Shown: positions 12,436 through 25,248 of the stretch, piece after piece
Position numbering within the stretch: position 1 is the stretch's first letter
Layout of the letters: every line of letters begins with the position of its first letter
Source of the DNA: Buddleja alternifolia
Lineage: Eukaryota; Streptophyta; Magnoliopsida; Lamiales; Scrophulariaceae
Assembly (NCBI GenBank): GCA_019426215.1
Contig: CM033402.1
Span: 26,757,102 to 26,821,101, forward strand
Reading direction: 5' to 3'
DNA length: 64,000 nucleotides
The notes under the pieces: generated by a model
Seen by the model: the letters and a program-made list of their open reading frames with translations, nothing else
What the model was told of the DNA's origin: nothing
Databases searched by the model: none
Made by a program: the position numbers and the translations under genes

Positions 12436-13671
12436 TCAATTCCAATCACTATGGTATCTAATACCCATCTTCTCAAGATGTCGATCCAACACTGCCTGTG
12501 TCAAAGGCTTGATCAATGGGTCAGCGATGTTGTCGGCTGAATTTTCTCTCTGAACAACTATCTCGCCTCTTCCAATGATTTTCCTTATTATGTGATATCT
12601 CCTCTCTATGTGCTTGGATTTGTTGAGAGACCTTGGCTCCTTTGCTTGTGCAATAGCCCCGTTATTGTCACAATAAAGTGGCAATGGTAGCTCTACACTA
12701 GGGACCACTTGAAGTTCTCCATGAAACTTCCTAATCCAAACAACCTCTTTAGCGGCCTCTGAAGCTGCTATATATTCCACCTCAGTGGTGGAATTAGCAT
12801 TTGTGCTTTGCTTGGAACTTTTCCAAGTCACCGATCCACCATTGAGTGTGAATATAAACCTTGAAGTGGATTTGCGATCATCTACATCAGATTGAAAATC
12901 TGAGTCAGTATATCCATCCATCTTCAAATCTCCATGTCCATATGTTAGGACCATATCCTTAGTTCTCTTCGGATACTTGAGGATATTTTTTACAGCAGTC
13001 TAATGTTCTCTTCCCGGGTTAGCCTAAATGACTTACCACGCTCACTGCGTAGGCTATGTCTAGCCGTGTGCATAGCATAGCGTACATCAGGCTACCCACT
13101 ACAGACGCATAGGGCACCATACTCATCTCTTTCCTATCTTCCTCACTTTGAGGAGACATGGACTTTGAAAGGTTCACTTCGTGTCTCATGGGCAAGAAAC
13201 CTTTCTTGGAGTCTTCCATCCTAAATCTTTTTAGGACCTTCTCTAAGTAAAGGGCTTGGGAAAGTCCTATAATTCTATTTGTTCTATCTCTGTGGATACG
13301 AATCCCTAGAATATAGGTCGCTTCTCCTAAGTCTTTCATGGAGAATGTATTTGAAAGCCACCTTTTGACTGATGTGAGCATTCCTACATCATTTACTATG
13401 AGTAGAATGTCATCCACATATAAGACAAGGAAAGTGATTTTACTCCCACTAACCTTCTTGTAAACACATGGTTCATCTTCGTTTTTTGACAAAGTCAAAT
13501 CCTTTGACAGCTTCGTCAAAACGTAGATTCCAACTCCTACAGGCTTGCTTAAGTCCATAAATGGATCTCTTAAGGTTGCACACCTTATGGATATCAGACC
13601 CAGATGCAAAGCCTTTAGGCTGCTCCATATAGATATCCTCTTCGAGGAATCCATTTAGGAAAGCCGTCTTT
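12436..13671 (-). pseudogene. pol: Element B pol, C-terminal reverse transcriptase and RNase H
   Basis: This is the downstream part of the copia polymerase on the minus strand. The first piece (13671 to 13019) begins inside the reverse transcriptase palm just after the split at solo LTR C. It contains the catalytic YVDDILLIV motif, then SMKDLGEATYILGI. A 1-base deletion near 13025 shifts the frame, and a Trp-to-stop change follows. The second piece (12954-12436) is RNase H, with DGYTDSDFQSD, STTEVEYIAASEA and the terminal HLEKMGIRYHSDWN. It closely parallels element A at 50352-51665. The polymerase copies element RNA into DNA within particles; this copy is inactive. Confidence 0.9.
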
Positions 13672-14161
13672 TGATAAGTGCAATATTTATATATTTTATT
13701 ACCTCTATCTTTAGCATTTTATTGTGATTATATGGCCATTCGAACTGATTTTATCTCATTTTGTGATTTGGGCAAGATTTGAAGTGCAAAATATCAATTT
13801 CAATCAAAATGACAAATTTGGCGATGTTTCGGAAATACTGATATATCTGGAGATGCAGACATTAGTTTCTATTAAATTTTATCTAGTTGGAAAGCTAAGA
13901 CAAATGCCTATATTTCTTATGAAGAAGTCCAGACCCAGTTCGGAAGTTAAAGGGCTCAAAAGTGTTGAAGAATTTAATGAAGATTTCTGTTCTGGTCTGG
14001 ACTGGAATGCGCAGATTTGGTGAAAAATTCATAACTAGAGTTATGTGTATTGGATTCAGTCAAGGCCAGTTGGAAATGAACGCTAACACATAAAGCTACA
14101 AATTTATAGAAGGAGTCAAAGTCATATTTGATGAAGTAGAGGCGACAAATCAGAGTGTAAA

Positions 14162-14290
14162 GGGAAGAATATATTCTCCATGCTTTGATGTTAAAGAGAA
14201 GAATATATTCTCCATGCTTTGATGTTAAAGGGAAGAATATATTCTCCATGTCTTGATAAAGGAAGAGAGAATATATTCTCTCTATGATTA
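14162..14290. repeat. 34-bp tandem repeat inside LTR C
   Basis: Three units start at 14162, 14196 and 14230, each containing the palindrome GAATATATTC followed by tccatg. A fourth diverged unit covers about 14261-14285. Unit length is 34 bp. Confidence 0.85.
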
Positions 14291-14820
14291 TGTCATCTTT
14301 TCATTGCCTATATATATGTCTTGCAAGAGTTGAAGTAGAACAACAAAAACAAGAAGAAAACAAAGAGAAGAGAGTTAGAAAAATAGTATTTTCAAGTTTT
14401 ATGCTTACAATTATGAGTAACTAAGTTTTTATTTCGATTCAAGGGAGTTCATTTTGATTCACATGTTGTGAGACACGGAGCTTCATCTATCTATCTACGG
14501 TTTGATTATCTTTTGTTTCTTATTCTTAATGTTCATGCTTGTTTAGATAATAATCTAAGGTGCACATTAGTTGATTATCTATTACAATCTATTGCTAACA
14601 AATCTTTATAATCCGTAATTGTTATGTTTGATTTGTGCATGTAGCAATTAGGTTTTCATGATTAGGATCCCAATTTTCGTTGATAACCTAAGGGAAACAT
14701 TAGAGTAAATTAAATAGTTCGCGCTTGCTTAAACTATTGTTTATCCTTAGTCGCTTCTAATTCGTTATGCTATTATTAACATGATTAGGATTGCTTAATA
14801 CCGAGTCAGTTGATAATAAG

Positions 14821-16697
14821 TGTTGGTCCCAAGTGGTAAACGAAAGGGTCTAGAAGGGGGGGGGGTTGAATAGACCCTGAAGTTTTTTTCGACTTCTAAA
14901 AACTTTCGTATTACTGTGAGGTATTTGAACGCTCGGAAAACTTTAAGCGCTGGGTGCGGCGCTTGAGGGATGATGACTTAAGCGCTAGTTTCAGGCGCTT
15001 GAGAAAAGTTAACTTAGATTCGGTGATTTCAACACTTACCAAAGTAGGGCAGAGTTTAGTCACTAAATCAGGGTTAGCACAGCGGAAATGTTTTTATAAC
15101 TTAGCGTTCGTTTTAACCAATTAGTCGCTTATTAGTTTAAATGCCTTTTCAAGATATAATATGACAGTATAATGTAAGACAACAAAACAGTAAATGACAC
15201 AAGATATTTGTAAGGTTCACTGGGTGATGTAATCCCAGCTACGTCCTTCTTCTCCCTTTATCAGAGAGATTTTCCACTATGATGATTATCGAAGAGTCAC
15301 ACAGAGACTTCTACAAAATAGAGAGAGGTTGGATATGATCTTGGAACTCCTTGGTCACACAGATTTCAGCTCCACTAAAGATCTTCTATCCCCTTGCTTC
15401 TTTCACCCAGAAATAATGCAAGTTACACTTGATCCCGGAACTCCTTGGTCACACAGATTTCAGCTCCAGTAGAGATCTTCTTCCACACAAAAATGGCGCT
15501 TGTAAGTCAACACACTTTCTCACTCAGACGAAAGATGTTGAAAGGTTTTGTAATGGCTTTGTTTGGTTTTGGAAAGTTCAAACAACTTGAGGATATCTCA
15601 ATAGTAATATATGGTCTTCAAAAAGGGGTTTGAGATATAGTTGACTGTCTCTGGAATATTTGTGAAAAGCTTATACGGATATTTGGCTATGGATTTTTGT
15701 AAGCTTTTCTTTCAACAAAGTAGGTATTCTTTTCTTGTGTCTTTTTGTATAATTTTCTACATACAAGAGGTTGTGACTGTTATTCACACTAGGATATTCA
15801 GGTATATCTCTTGTATATGTCACGGTTTTTTTGCTCTATATGTTACTTATTTGTTGAAAGGGCTATTTATAAGGTATTGGTGGTTTTTGTCCGTTTGACA
15901 CGGTTGGAATCTCGTTTCCCCAAACATTCCTTGAGTTCTGACATTTCTAACTTTGGGTATACTTAATTAGTTAGGCATGTTCTTGGTTTCATAACTTCTG
16001 ACAGTCTTGGTCAAATGAATGGCTTACGTATACGTTATAGTGCTTATATTTTAATAGCACTTATCCGACTTTTAATGAATCTTGTTTTATTTCCGTTGGA
16101 AATAATTTGTCCGTTTGATTCATGCATTCTTTAAGTCTTTGGATAGCTTTGGGTTTGAATTTTCAGGTTACGTTCGTTGTAGGTCGTGTTGGTTTAGCCT
16201 TTTGGACGCTTGCTGAAGAGGACAGTTTTTCTCGTGCATTGGACAGACGCTTGGACTGATCCTGAGTCTCTTCTCTTTATTTCAGACGCTTACTCTTCAA
16301 TCTTGTCTTTGATAGGCTCACTCAGAATTCCATCATTGACTTAGTGTTGAGTATTCGGCCTGAATTATCCATTCGTATTTTGAGCGCTGGAGTTGTAACC
16401 TGGAATAGTCTCTAAAACGTTTGACGGACGCTTCAAGAGATTTTTATCTTCTGTAGCTTCAGACGCTTGATCTTCAACTTTATCACTTGGTAGACTTACC
16501 CAGAATTCTCCTTAGTGATTTAGTATCACATTCTTAGTCTAAAATTCTACAAAGATGAAAACTATAAGCCTAAGATAAATAAGCTTTCAGGTACTTATAC
16601 ACAATATTCTATGAAAGCTTTTATACTTACATTTTTCGGGGTCTAACAGGAAGTCCTATTTGTCATCATCAAAACATCTAACATGAAATTCCTAACA
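14821..16697 (-). repeat. 3' LTR of element D
   Basis: The 1,877-bp LTR runs from TGTTGGTCCC to CCTAACA in plus coordinates. It is nearly identical to 28978-30852; most differences are single transitions plus a G-run length change near 14857. It is rich in words of the form GACGCTT, GGCGCTT and AAGCGCT. Confidence 0.95.
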
Positions 16698-16698
16698 A

Positions 16699-16711
16699 TT
16701 TCCCCCTTTTT
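16699..16711 (-). other. Polypurine tract of element D
   Basis: The minus strand reads AAAAAGGGGGAAA one base before the 3' LTR. Two similar tracts, AGGGGGAA near 21690-21698 and 21758-21766, lie just after the end of pol. Several PPT-like tracts are characteristic of sireviruses. Confidence 0.85.
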
Positions 16712-16884
16712 GATGATGGCAATACCTATTTAGTTCAAGCGTTAGATACCTAAAGTACGAGTTAGCGTAGGTTAGTAAGTTAGTTTGAGCTTCAACGAGA
16801 TGTTTTAGCTGTAAAATGCATTTTATATATATCTTTCATAGTACAAGCATTTTACAACTGAAATGAAAGAATCATAAGTAAAAA

Positions 16885-19800
16885 TCAAGATCGTGATTTG
16901 ATCTTGTATCTCTTAGTCATTTCAGCACGGATTGCTTCAGTTATCTGATCTTCTAGCGTCATCATCGCAGCATGATCTTTACTGATTATATGTTTGTTTT
17001 CTTTTACTTGTCGTGCCTTGAAAGTAATGAGCTGCTTATCCCATTCCTCTGGACTGATGCCTATGTATCGTAGGCAAATTCTGAAGGTTTGGTCAAAGTC
17101 AGACATTTTTCGCTCTAAGGCTAAGACTGCTGGATCAGATGGTTTTGGAATTGACGCTCTGAGAAGAGGAATATCAAATTGTTCAAGCAGTGCTCTTGAA
17201 GGTAATGGAAGATTTGGATAGAGCACTCTTGGGGTTTCTTTTTTATTGGACGCTCCCACCGAGGTAGTTACCCAAGAAGGATAGGGATACCTTGGCTCTG
17301 TACTTAGTGTGAGGGGAGTATCAATATGTTGACGCTTGGATGGTGGAGGAGGATCTTGATCTTTGGATGTTGAAGATTTCCTCTTTTCTCCCTTCTTTTC
17401 CCCCTTATTGCCATCATCAGTCTGTATGAAATGCTGAGTAAGAAGACTGACTTGAGTAGCAATCTGAGCGACAGAGGCTTCAAGAGTGGTCAGACGCTGG
17501 TCGAAGTGTTCTTTCATGACCAGTAGTTGAGCGTGATTAGCGTCTGTAAGAGAGGTCTCAAGAGCCGTGAAACGGTGGTTTAGATCATTTGTTAAAGCCA
17601 CATGACTTGCCTGAGTAGCTGTAGATAGTTTCTGTATTTGAGTGAGGCATTCAGTCATGGACGCTTGAGCGTCGGGAACCGCAGTGCTAACTCGAGGCTT
17701 AAAACGGGATGTGTGTTTGAGAGATTCAATAGGTACTTGATAATTAGGATCAAATACTGTTCCTCGATGCTCTGGGGCACTATTGGACTCGGTGGATGCA
17801 GTAGAGTCGGATTCAGTTGGACTGGTGGGATTAGGCGCTTGAGGGAATTCTGGTGAGCGCTCAGGAGCAGGTAACGTTTCAGCTGGTGCTGCAGTAGATG
17901 TTGACTCTATACGGCTAAAGTCCGTAAACTGAAAGTCCAAGCTGGCAAGCGGCTCATCTGCATATGGATATGTAGCAGTCTGTAGAAGTTCATTCAAATG
18001 TAGAGTGGGGAGATAAGTACCTTGAATGAACGTGCTAATAGGACTATCCATGGCCCTGATGTACATTGGCCCGAGGATATCCAGCACATGGGTGGGAAAG
18101 ATTTTGGAAGGCGCTTGGCAGATGGAGAACAAGGCATCTGGGCAATAGTGTTGTGAGAAGCCAATTAGCCTATTTGTTGGGAGAGTCTTTGGTTTCCGAG
18201 AGTCGGGAACGTAAAGCCTGTAATACTCTTCCAAGTATGGGTAGATGGCTGAAGCAAGCGCTTGAGTTCTTTCCAGCAGCGACAAAACAAAATTATAGTG
18301 ACTTAAGACTTCTTGTCTGATAGACAGAAGAAGTGGATATCCTCTGAAAGGATTGATCCGAGAGCCATTCCATTGTCGCAGATTTTCTGTGAAGATTTTG
18401 TCGAATAGGGAGACTGGAGGCATAATTGCCATCATGAGAGAAAAGTTGTCTTCACAGTGGCTAGGGGTGAAGTTCAGACAGGACAGGGGAGAAGAACCGC
18501 TGGTGGACACTTGATCAGCAAAGCGTAGAGAAGAGTTAGCCAGTTTGTACAACGCTTGCCTTAAAAGGTGTTTAGGTTGATGGCGGATCAGAGGCAGCTT
18601 CAGAACTGGTCCAAGTCTATGTTGACGCTGCTTTAGCATGTATCGTGCAAATTTGCTCTTTTTATCATGGATCCCTATTCTGAACAGATGGGGAGCGCTA
18701 ACCAATTCTTCAAATTTATACTTGTCACCCATATAAGCTTCAGCCCATTTTACCTCAGTCATGCAGTACTCAGTTCCTGCATTAAGTATAGCACGAAATC
18801 CTTGGTGATGAATATCACAGATAGACTCAAAACGATACCTGTCTGGTTGGTAGTTAGCGTTCCAGACGCAGTCAAAATATGCATCGGCTTCTATTTGAAT
18901 CATCTCGGTCAGTGAAGCTGGACGCTCACCGGCATGTACTCCTTTATTCTTCCACAAGAGGAGAGGATTAGCTGAGCGCTTGTTTTCCTTGATATTTACC
19001 AGTGTTGGGGAGTGAGAATAGCCTTCTCTGTTTAGTAGCTTTTCCGTTGGGTTCACAAGCTTATCCTGACGCTCATAGACTCTGATGTTGTAGTCTCTGA
19101 GAGCGAAGCCAGTGGGTTTGCTTGTCCCACAGTCCAGAGAAGAAGCTTTATCAGCTGGGGTCAATGCTGTGTTAGATAGAGTGTTGCGTACAGCCAGATC
19201 AAATTTTATGAGCTTGGTGATATCATTCTCAGCATTGATAAGACTTTCTTCATTATATCATGTAGGTATGAAGGGTTCTGCGGGCGCTGGAGGGAAATAA
19301 TCGACGGAGTGATCGATGGTCTTTAAGGGATCCAGCTTGAAGAAATGTCGATGAATCACAACGTCGTTAGCATCGCTCTGACCTTCTGAGTGTGCCTCTG
19401 TTGTACTTGGTAATGCAAGCAATGGTTGAACCCCTGGCATTTCAGGTTCATCAGGCTCGAGATTTGCAGATTCGATGGCAGCTTCATGGGCGATGGCCAC
19501 AATGTTGGCCATATCAACATCCAGATGGACATCAACTGGTGGTTCAAAGGATGATATCGGAATAGCAGCTATGGCTTGGTCGCTTGGTGTCGTGTGTGTA
19601 GCCTTAGAAGAAATGGCAGTAGTTGGACGCTTACGTCTCTTGAAGATACGCTTCACATTTACCCCTTCGGCTGGGGACGCTTGAGTCTGTGGAACTGCTG
19701 GTTCTCCAAAGTCGATATTTTTGAGGACCTTTTCCAGATCCTTCCAACTAATGAGGGGTATAGAGTCCTCGTCTTCTTCATTACTTTTGATAGGTTGAGC

Positions 19801-20691
19801 CTTGGGCTTTCGAGGAGCCCGTTTCTTTGTGACAGTGGGACGCTTCACATTACGTTTAGCCTTCTCCTGATCTGGGCGCTCAGCCTCCTCATTTGATGCT
19901 GCACGTACAACTTGGCGCTCAGAGAGAGGTCTAGCAGCACCTCCAACTTTGGGTGGAGTGAAGAGATTGTTGATGATTCTTGGCCCATAGAACTTATGCT
20001 TGGCCACGGTGACTCCTGCTGAAGAGGTGCACTTTGCTCGGAAAATTAGATCACTTAAAACTAGGCCATAAGGTCTGTTTGAAGTGCGTAGACTGTCTCT
20101 GAATCGGCTGAATATATAGGCGCTCCAGTTGATTTTTATCTTGAGCAAGATAGCAGTCATCATCTGGAACTGGGTTGGGCTGATTTTGTCAAAGGTTCCT
20201 ACTCTGCATTCAATGTTTTTACTGCAGAAATCAGCTAAGACTCGATACCTGATCACTATATCTTTCTTCTCAAAGTACGGTTTGTATGGAACACCATCGT
20301 AGGCGCTAATCTGAGTCCAGACTTCTTGAATTTGTTCCTCAGTGATAGTGTCTAAAGTCGCTCCGTCGTTAGGTAGAGAGAAATTCTGGGCAATAGAGGC
20401 CGCAGAGAGAGTGAACGTCTTTGATTCTGTCTTGGGGGCAGGAAACAAACAGGTGATGGAAGTCTCATCGTCAGACAATCTAGCATTTCTCCAGAAAAAT
20501 TCTAGTTCTTCAGGAAACATGTACGAGTGTTTGGTAAGAAATTTCTGAAGCCCAGCCTCTGCTACAGAGTCCATCATTTCCATTAAATCAATTTGGGGGT
20601 TTTCATAGAGAAACTTCCAATCGATTATAAGGCCTTCAGTGACCTTAACAATAACTTCAGTGGTTCCAGCAGTAGCTTTCTTGGGTGCCAT
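16885..20691 (-). pseudogene. Element D third ORF (env-like position), one internal stop
   Basis: On the minus strand a frame runs from ATG at 20691 (start MAPKKATAGTTEV) to a stop at 16885: 1,268 codons with a single TGA at 19258-19260. Sequence continues in the same frame for 31 codons into the long downstream open segment, so this was one ORF and not two genes. The N-terminal 250 residues (with EFFWRNARLS and the IAQNFSLP turn) resemble the 'putative plant transposon protein' domain seen in LTR elements. A basic Lys/Arg/Pro-rich linker follows (about residues 275-380). Another globular part, a Pro/Ser/Thr-rich stretch, a heptad-like coiled coil near residues 1000-1090 and a Lys-rich segment complete it. 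No signal peptide or transmembrane helix is evident, so calling it an envelope is positional only. Function is unknown. Confidence 0.85.
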
Positions 20692-21803
20692 TAGTGAGAA
20701 GTAGACAGAGATTAAGAATGAAAATTTTGTTTTTGAGAGAGAGAGGTTTTTCTTGCACGAATGAAAGAGAGTGTAAGAGAGATTATGTTCTGCAGAAGGT
20801 GTGTTTTGAAATACTACAATTTGAATGTTTTTTGTGTTTGAAGGTTGAGATGTTGACACGTGGAGGAGTATAAATCTCAGCCATTAAAATACGACTGTGG
20901 ACGTGAATTTAGATTTAATAAGCACGGTTACTTTTAGTAACAACCACATATACTATTTTAACGTCCGATTAAAAGTTTGAAACAGAGACTTTTGATATAC
21001 TGAAAGTGATACGTGTGCCCGTTAACAGCGGACATGTATTTTATGAAAAACCGTTCAAGAACCGAAATTTTGAACAACTATTCAAATACCCACCAAAAGT
21101 TTGTAGGAGCGTCTGGACCTATTCAGAAGAAAATGAAATCTTGAGGTTCTCTTTCAAGTAACATTTTGTGCTTTAGCGGTCATCGTAACATATAGAATTA
21201 TTCTTTTCAGGGTATGTGTGAGGACACAGTTTCCCAGTACTTATCATTATGTCTTGGTGGTAGTGTTTTACTTTTGGTTTAAAATATTCAGCGCTGATTG
21301 TATTCGTCTAAGATACATGGTAATTGTACTTACGCGTGTACATGTGCTGAACCATCTTTGAAAAACGTGATGAGTACCCATGGGTTTTCTTGAGCGAAAG
21401 GTGAGGAATGTCAAGTCAGCATTAATTGCATTGATTGACTAATCCACTTTCTTGTTTTAGCGTATGGTAATGTACGCTTGCTTTTAAAGGATCTTTTTAC
21501 TAAGCGCTTTAGCTGGGAATAAAGCTAAGCGTTCAGTTTATTTTGAGAGGGCACAGACGCTAAAGAAAACGTTTGATAAGCGTCTGAAAGAGTTTAGCGT
21601 ATAACGCTAAGTGCTTATGACCAATGTAATAATAAAACAAAAAAAGGGTTCTGGTCATTCTCACTGAAGTTCAGTTATCCCTTTTAAGGTTCCCCCTATG
21701 TAGGTTCTCCTTAATATTGATAACTTATTGAACGAGTTTATGTGTAAAAAGAATTTTATTCCCCCTAAATTTATGCTTAATGAAAGGATGATGTTTCAAA
21801 TGA
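20692..21803 (-). other. Spacer between pol and third ORF of element D
   Basis: This 1.1-kb non-coding interval separates RNase H from the third ORF. It carries two PPT-like tracts (near 21690 and 21760). A dense run of AAGCG/CGCTT words lies at about 21280-21620, including ataagcgtctgaaag and tataacgctaag. It may act as the leader of a spliced or separately promoted message for the third ORF; that is inference only. Confidence 0.6.
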
Positions 21804-23501
21804 TTAGGCATTTAGATCAATCATACCTAGTTCACTTCTTAAAGTGAGAAAGCGTTGTTCGTTGAGAGCTTTGGTGAAGATATCTGCCAATTGTTTTTCT
21901 GTACCAATGAATTGCATGGAGATATCCTTCTTTTGAACATGGTCACGCAGAAAATGATACCGTATGTCAATGTGTTTGGTTCTAGAGTGAAGAACTGGAT
22001 TTTGTGTCATTGCCAAGGCACTTTGGTTGTCACAATGGATTGGGGTTGGACCTAAGACTACGCCATAGTCTCTAAGTTGTTGCCTCATCTAGAGAATTTG
22101 TGCACAACAGCTTCCAGCGGCTACGTACTCAGCTTCAGCAGTAGAAGTCGCAATGGATTGTTGTTTCTTACTGTGCCATGAAATTAGTCTATCACCTAGG
22201 AATTGACATGTACCACTAGTACTTTTTCTATCTATTTTGCATCCTGCAAAATTTGCATCTGAGTAACCGATTAGTTCAAAAGGAGAATCTCTGGGGTACC
22301 ATAAGCCCACATGTTGTGTGCCTTTGAGGTACCTAAGGATTCTCTTGGTAGCAATTAAGTGTGATTCTTTAGGATAGGCTTGAAAGTGTGCACACATGCA
22401 TACTGAGAATATAATATCAGGTCTACTAGCTGTTAGATAAAGAAGTGATCCAATGATGCCTCTATAATTTGTAGCATCGACTTTCCTTCCACTTTCATCT
22501 TTATCTAGCTTAGTCGTTTGGCTTATTGGAATTTTGGAAGATGATGCATTTTCCATACCGAATTTCTTAATCATATCTCTAGTATATTTAGTTTGGTTTA
22601 TAAATATACCATTAGGGAGTTGTTTAACTTGTAATCCTAAGAAAAAAGTTAACTCGCCCATCATGCTCATTTCAAATTGGTCTTGCATCATTTTTGAAAA
22701 TTTCTCACATAAACACTTATTAGTTGATCCAAATATAATATCATCAACATAAATTTGAACTAAGAGAATATCTTCATTATGGGTAATCTTAAATAGCGTT
22801 GTATCAACGCTTCCTTTTGAAAAACCTTTACCAATAAGGAAAATAGAAAGAGTGTCATACCATGCTCTTGGTGCTTGTTTAAGGCCGTAGAGTGCCTTGT
22901 CCAATTTGTAGACCATACCTTTCCCATGGTTATTGATGAATCCTGGTGGTTGCTCCACATATACTTCTTCTTGGAGCTTACCATTCAGAAATGCACTCTT
23001 TACGTCCATTTGATATACTGTAAGCTTGTTGAATGCTGCGAATGCTAGAAACATGCGGATTGCTTCAAGACGGGCAACTGGAGCGTATGTTTCATCAAAG
23101 TCGATGCCCTCTTCTTGACAGTATCCCTGAGCTACGAGTCTGGCTTTGTTTCTAATCACAATCCCATTCTCATCCATTTTGTTTCTATAGACCCATCTAG
23201 TTCCAATGACCCCTTGGTGGGTTGGTCTTGGTACTAGCGTCCATACCTCATTTCTTTCAAATTGGTTTAGCTCTTCTTGCATGGCTTCTATCCAGCTTGG
23301 ATCGCTTAGCGCTTCATCCACTTTCTTAGGTTCCACTTGAGATAGGAAGCTTGCGAACATGGCCTCGTTTATTGTAGCGGCTCTAGTCTTTACAGGTGCT
23401 CCCATATCTCCAATAATTAATTCTGGTGGATGGTCTCTGAGCCATTTTCTATCTGGTTGAGAAGGGTTTAGAGCTTGATCAGACGCTTGACTACGTTGCA
23501 C
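21804..23501 (-). pseudogene. pol: Element D pol: reverse transcriptase and RNase H
   Basis: The minus-strand open segment 23501-22089 (470 codons, no true start because it continues from integrase) holds the complete copia reverse transcriptase. It begins at [16 protein letters not shown], includes [14 protein letters not shown] and [14 protein letters not shown], and has the catalytic [11 protein letters not shown]. RNase H motifs follow: GYSDANFAG and [18 protein letters not shown]. One TAG replaces an expected Trp codon at 22089-22091. The same frame then continues 94 codons (22088-21804) with the RNase H tail, including HCDNQSALAMTQNP and QLADIFTKALNE. Apart from this stop the domains look intact. 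It is closely of Sirevirus type. Its product would convert genomic RNA to DNA inside virus-like particles. Confidence 0.93.
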
Positions 23502-25048
23502 AGGGCTTGACCAGCTCTTTGCGTAGGCGCTTAAGTGTTTATAGTTCTAACTTGCTCTTGATGATCACTTTCTTCATGGTCATCAGCGTTTCTTTGGTCA
23601 TTGACAGCCTCGTGAATAAGTGTAGGATTAGGCACGATAATCTCATCCTCTTCATCAAGATCGTTGTCATCACATAGATTGATTTGTGATGTTTGTTGAG
23701 AGAGTTCCTCAGTTCCTACATCATCAATATTAACCTTACTCGGTTCTTGGTTAGCATCATCAAACACAACATGAATGGATTCCTCTACCTTTGATTTGAT
23801 CTTATTTAGGATACGAAAGCTCTTTCCATTTTTGGCATAGCCTAGAAAGATTCCTTCATCTGCTTTAGGATCAAATGTCTTTAAGTTTTGGGATCCATTG
23901 TTATGAATGAAGCATTTTGAACCAAATACATGAAAATATGAAACATTTGGCTTACGTCCCTTCCATAGTTCATATGGAGTCTTTTCATGTTGCTTGTTGA
24001 TCATACACCGATTCTGTGTGTAGCAAGCGGTATTGATAGCTTCGGCCCAAAACCTTTGAGGTAGCTTGGATTCGGCTTACATGGTACGGGCAGCTTCCTT
24101 GAGCGTTCTGTTCCGTCGCTCAGCAACTCCATTTTGTTGAGGGGTTCTAGGCGCTGAATACTCATGAAGTATCCCAAGGTCTTTGCAATATTTCTCAACA
24201 ATATGGTTAGTAAATTCAGTTCCTCTATCGCTTCTAATTCTGGTTACTTTTAGGTCTTTTGAGTTTTGTAGCTGACGAATTAGTGATGTGAGCTTAGCGC
24301 TAGTTTCATCTTTAGACGCTAAAAATTCTACCCATGTATAACGTGAGAAATCATCAACTACTACTAGTGAATACTTTTTACCGCTAATGCTCATGATTTG
24401 AATAGGACCAAATAAATCTAAGTGTAATAATTCAAGTACTCGCGATGTAGATAGATGAGATTTCTTCTTAAAGGATGATTTGACTTGCTTACCCATTTGA
24501 CAAGCATCACATAAGCGATCTTTATTAAAGGAACCTTTAGGTAATCCCTCTACAAGATTTAGAGATATTAATTGAGAGATTGCCTTGAAGTTGAGGTGAT
24601 TCATTTTTCTGTGCCATAACCAACCCAATTCGTTTTGATTCTTAGCTACGAAACATGTAGGGTTGTTATCTAATGTTGAATCCCAATCTACTAAGTATAC
24701 ATTGTTTGTTCTTTTTCCTTTTAACTTCGTAGATCTTGTCTTAACATCTATTATTTCGCAGAAGTCACTATAGAACTTAATTTCAAAACCTTTATCACAA
24801 AATTGACTTATGCTTAAGAGATTATGCTTAAGACCCTCAACATAATATACATCATTTATCATGATGTTCCCCCTGCGCATGATACCTATACCTTTAGTTT
24901 TACCTTTGGAATTATCACCGAATATAACTTGAGGACCATTGGTTGCACGATAGTTGATCAGTAGATCCTTTGAGCCAGTTATATGTCTTGATGACCCACT
25001 ATCTATGTACCATATTGAAGTGTCGGTGTTGGCTCTAGGTACCTGCAT
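23502..25048 (-). pseudogene. pol: Element D pol: protease and integrase
   Basis: A minus-strand ATG at 25048 opens MQVPRANTDTSIWYIDSGS, which includes the aspartic protease active site DSGS. The integrase zinc-binding site follows (LWHRKMNHLNF and CDACQMGK). The catalytic core comes next, with LHLDLFGPI, VVDDFSRYTWVEF, RSDRGTEF and [17 protein letters not shown] stop (TAA, 24077-24079) interrupts the core after ARTM. The same frame then continues with FWAEAINTACYTQNR and the TPYELWKGRKPNVSYFHVFG region to a stop at 23531. A frameshift lies in the acidic variable stretch before reverse transcriptase (about 23501-23531). Integrase would insert new copies in the nucleus; this one is broken twice. 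Upstream, gag ends at a TAG about 17 bases before this ATG and in another frame. Confidence 0.92.
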
Positions 25049-25248
25049 TCAAAAGGGCAGTTCTAATTCTTTTTAGGTACCCATTTTGTTTTGGGTCCTT
25101 CTTTGTTAGTAACGTTAATTTGAATTAGATTTTTCGGAACCCATATTTGCCTTATCTTCATTATGGGAGAGAGATTGGCCTTCTTGGGTTTCGTTTTGTG
25201 TTGTGTGTATTTTTTAGGTGTATAGCAATATCCTTGATTATTGATATA
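25049..25248 (-). pseudogene. gag: Element D gag C-terminal tail at gag-pol junction
   Basis: The 66 codons before pol are separated from the rest of gag by solo LTR E. On the minus strand they carry two copies of the Sirevirus junction motif, IRQIWVPKNL and GPKTKWVPKKN, then a TAG stop. In the pol frame a TGA sits directly before the pol ATG (TGAATG). How pol was expressed (readthrough, frameshift or reinitiation) cannot be decided from this mutated copy. Confidence 0.8.

Noticed and set aside
15641..15898. 85-codon plus-strand ORF, almost identical at 29796-30053
   Set aside because: It lies antisense inside both LTRs of element D, so its conservation reflects LTR identity and not protein selection. 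It has no recognisable domain.
19258..19260. Reading the region as two separate genes (16885-19164 and 19258-20859)
   Set aside because: Both are in the same phase, with open codons between them after a single TGA. The apparent start of the downstream piece is a TTG, so one interrupted ORF is the simpler reading.
21804..25048. Endogenous pararetrovirus instead of a retrotransposon
   Set aside because: Integrase, two LTRs, a 5-bp duplication and copia gene order are present; no movement protein or coat protein motif is seen.
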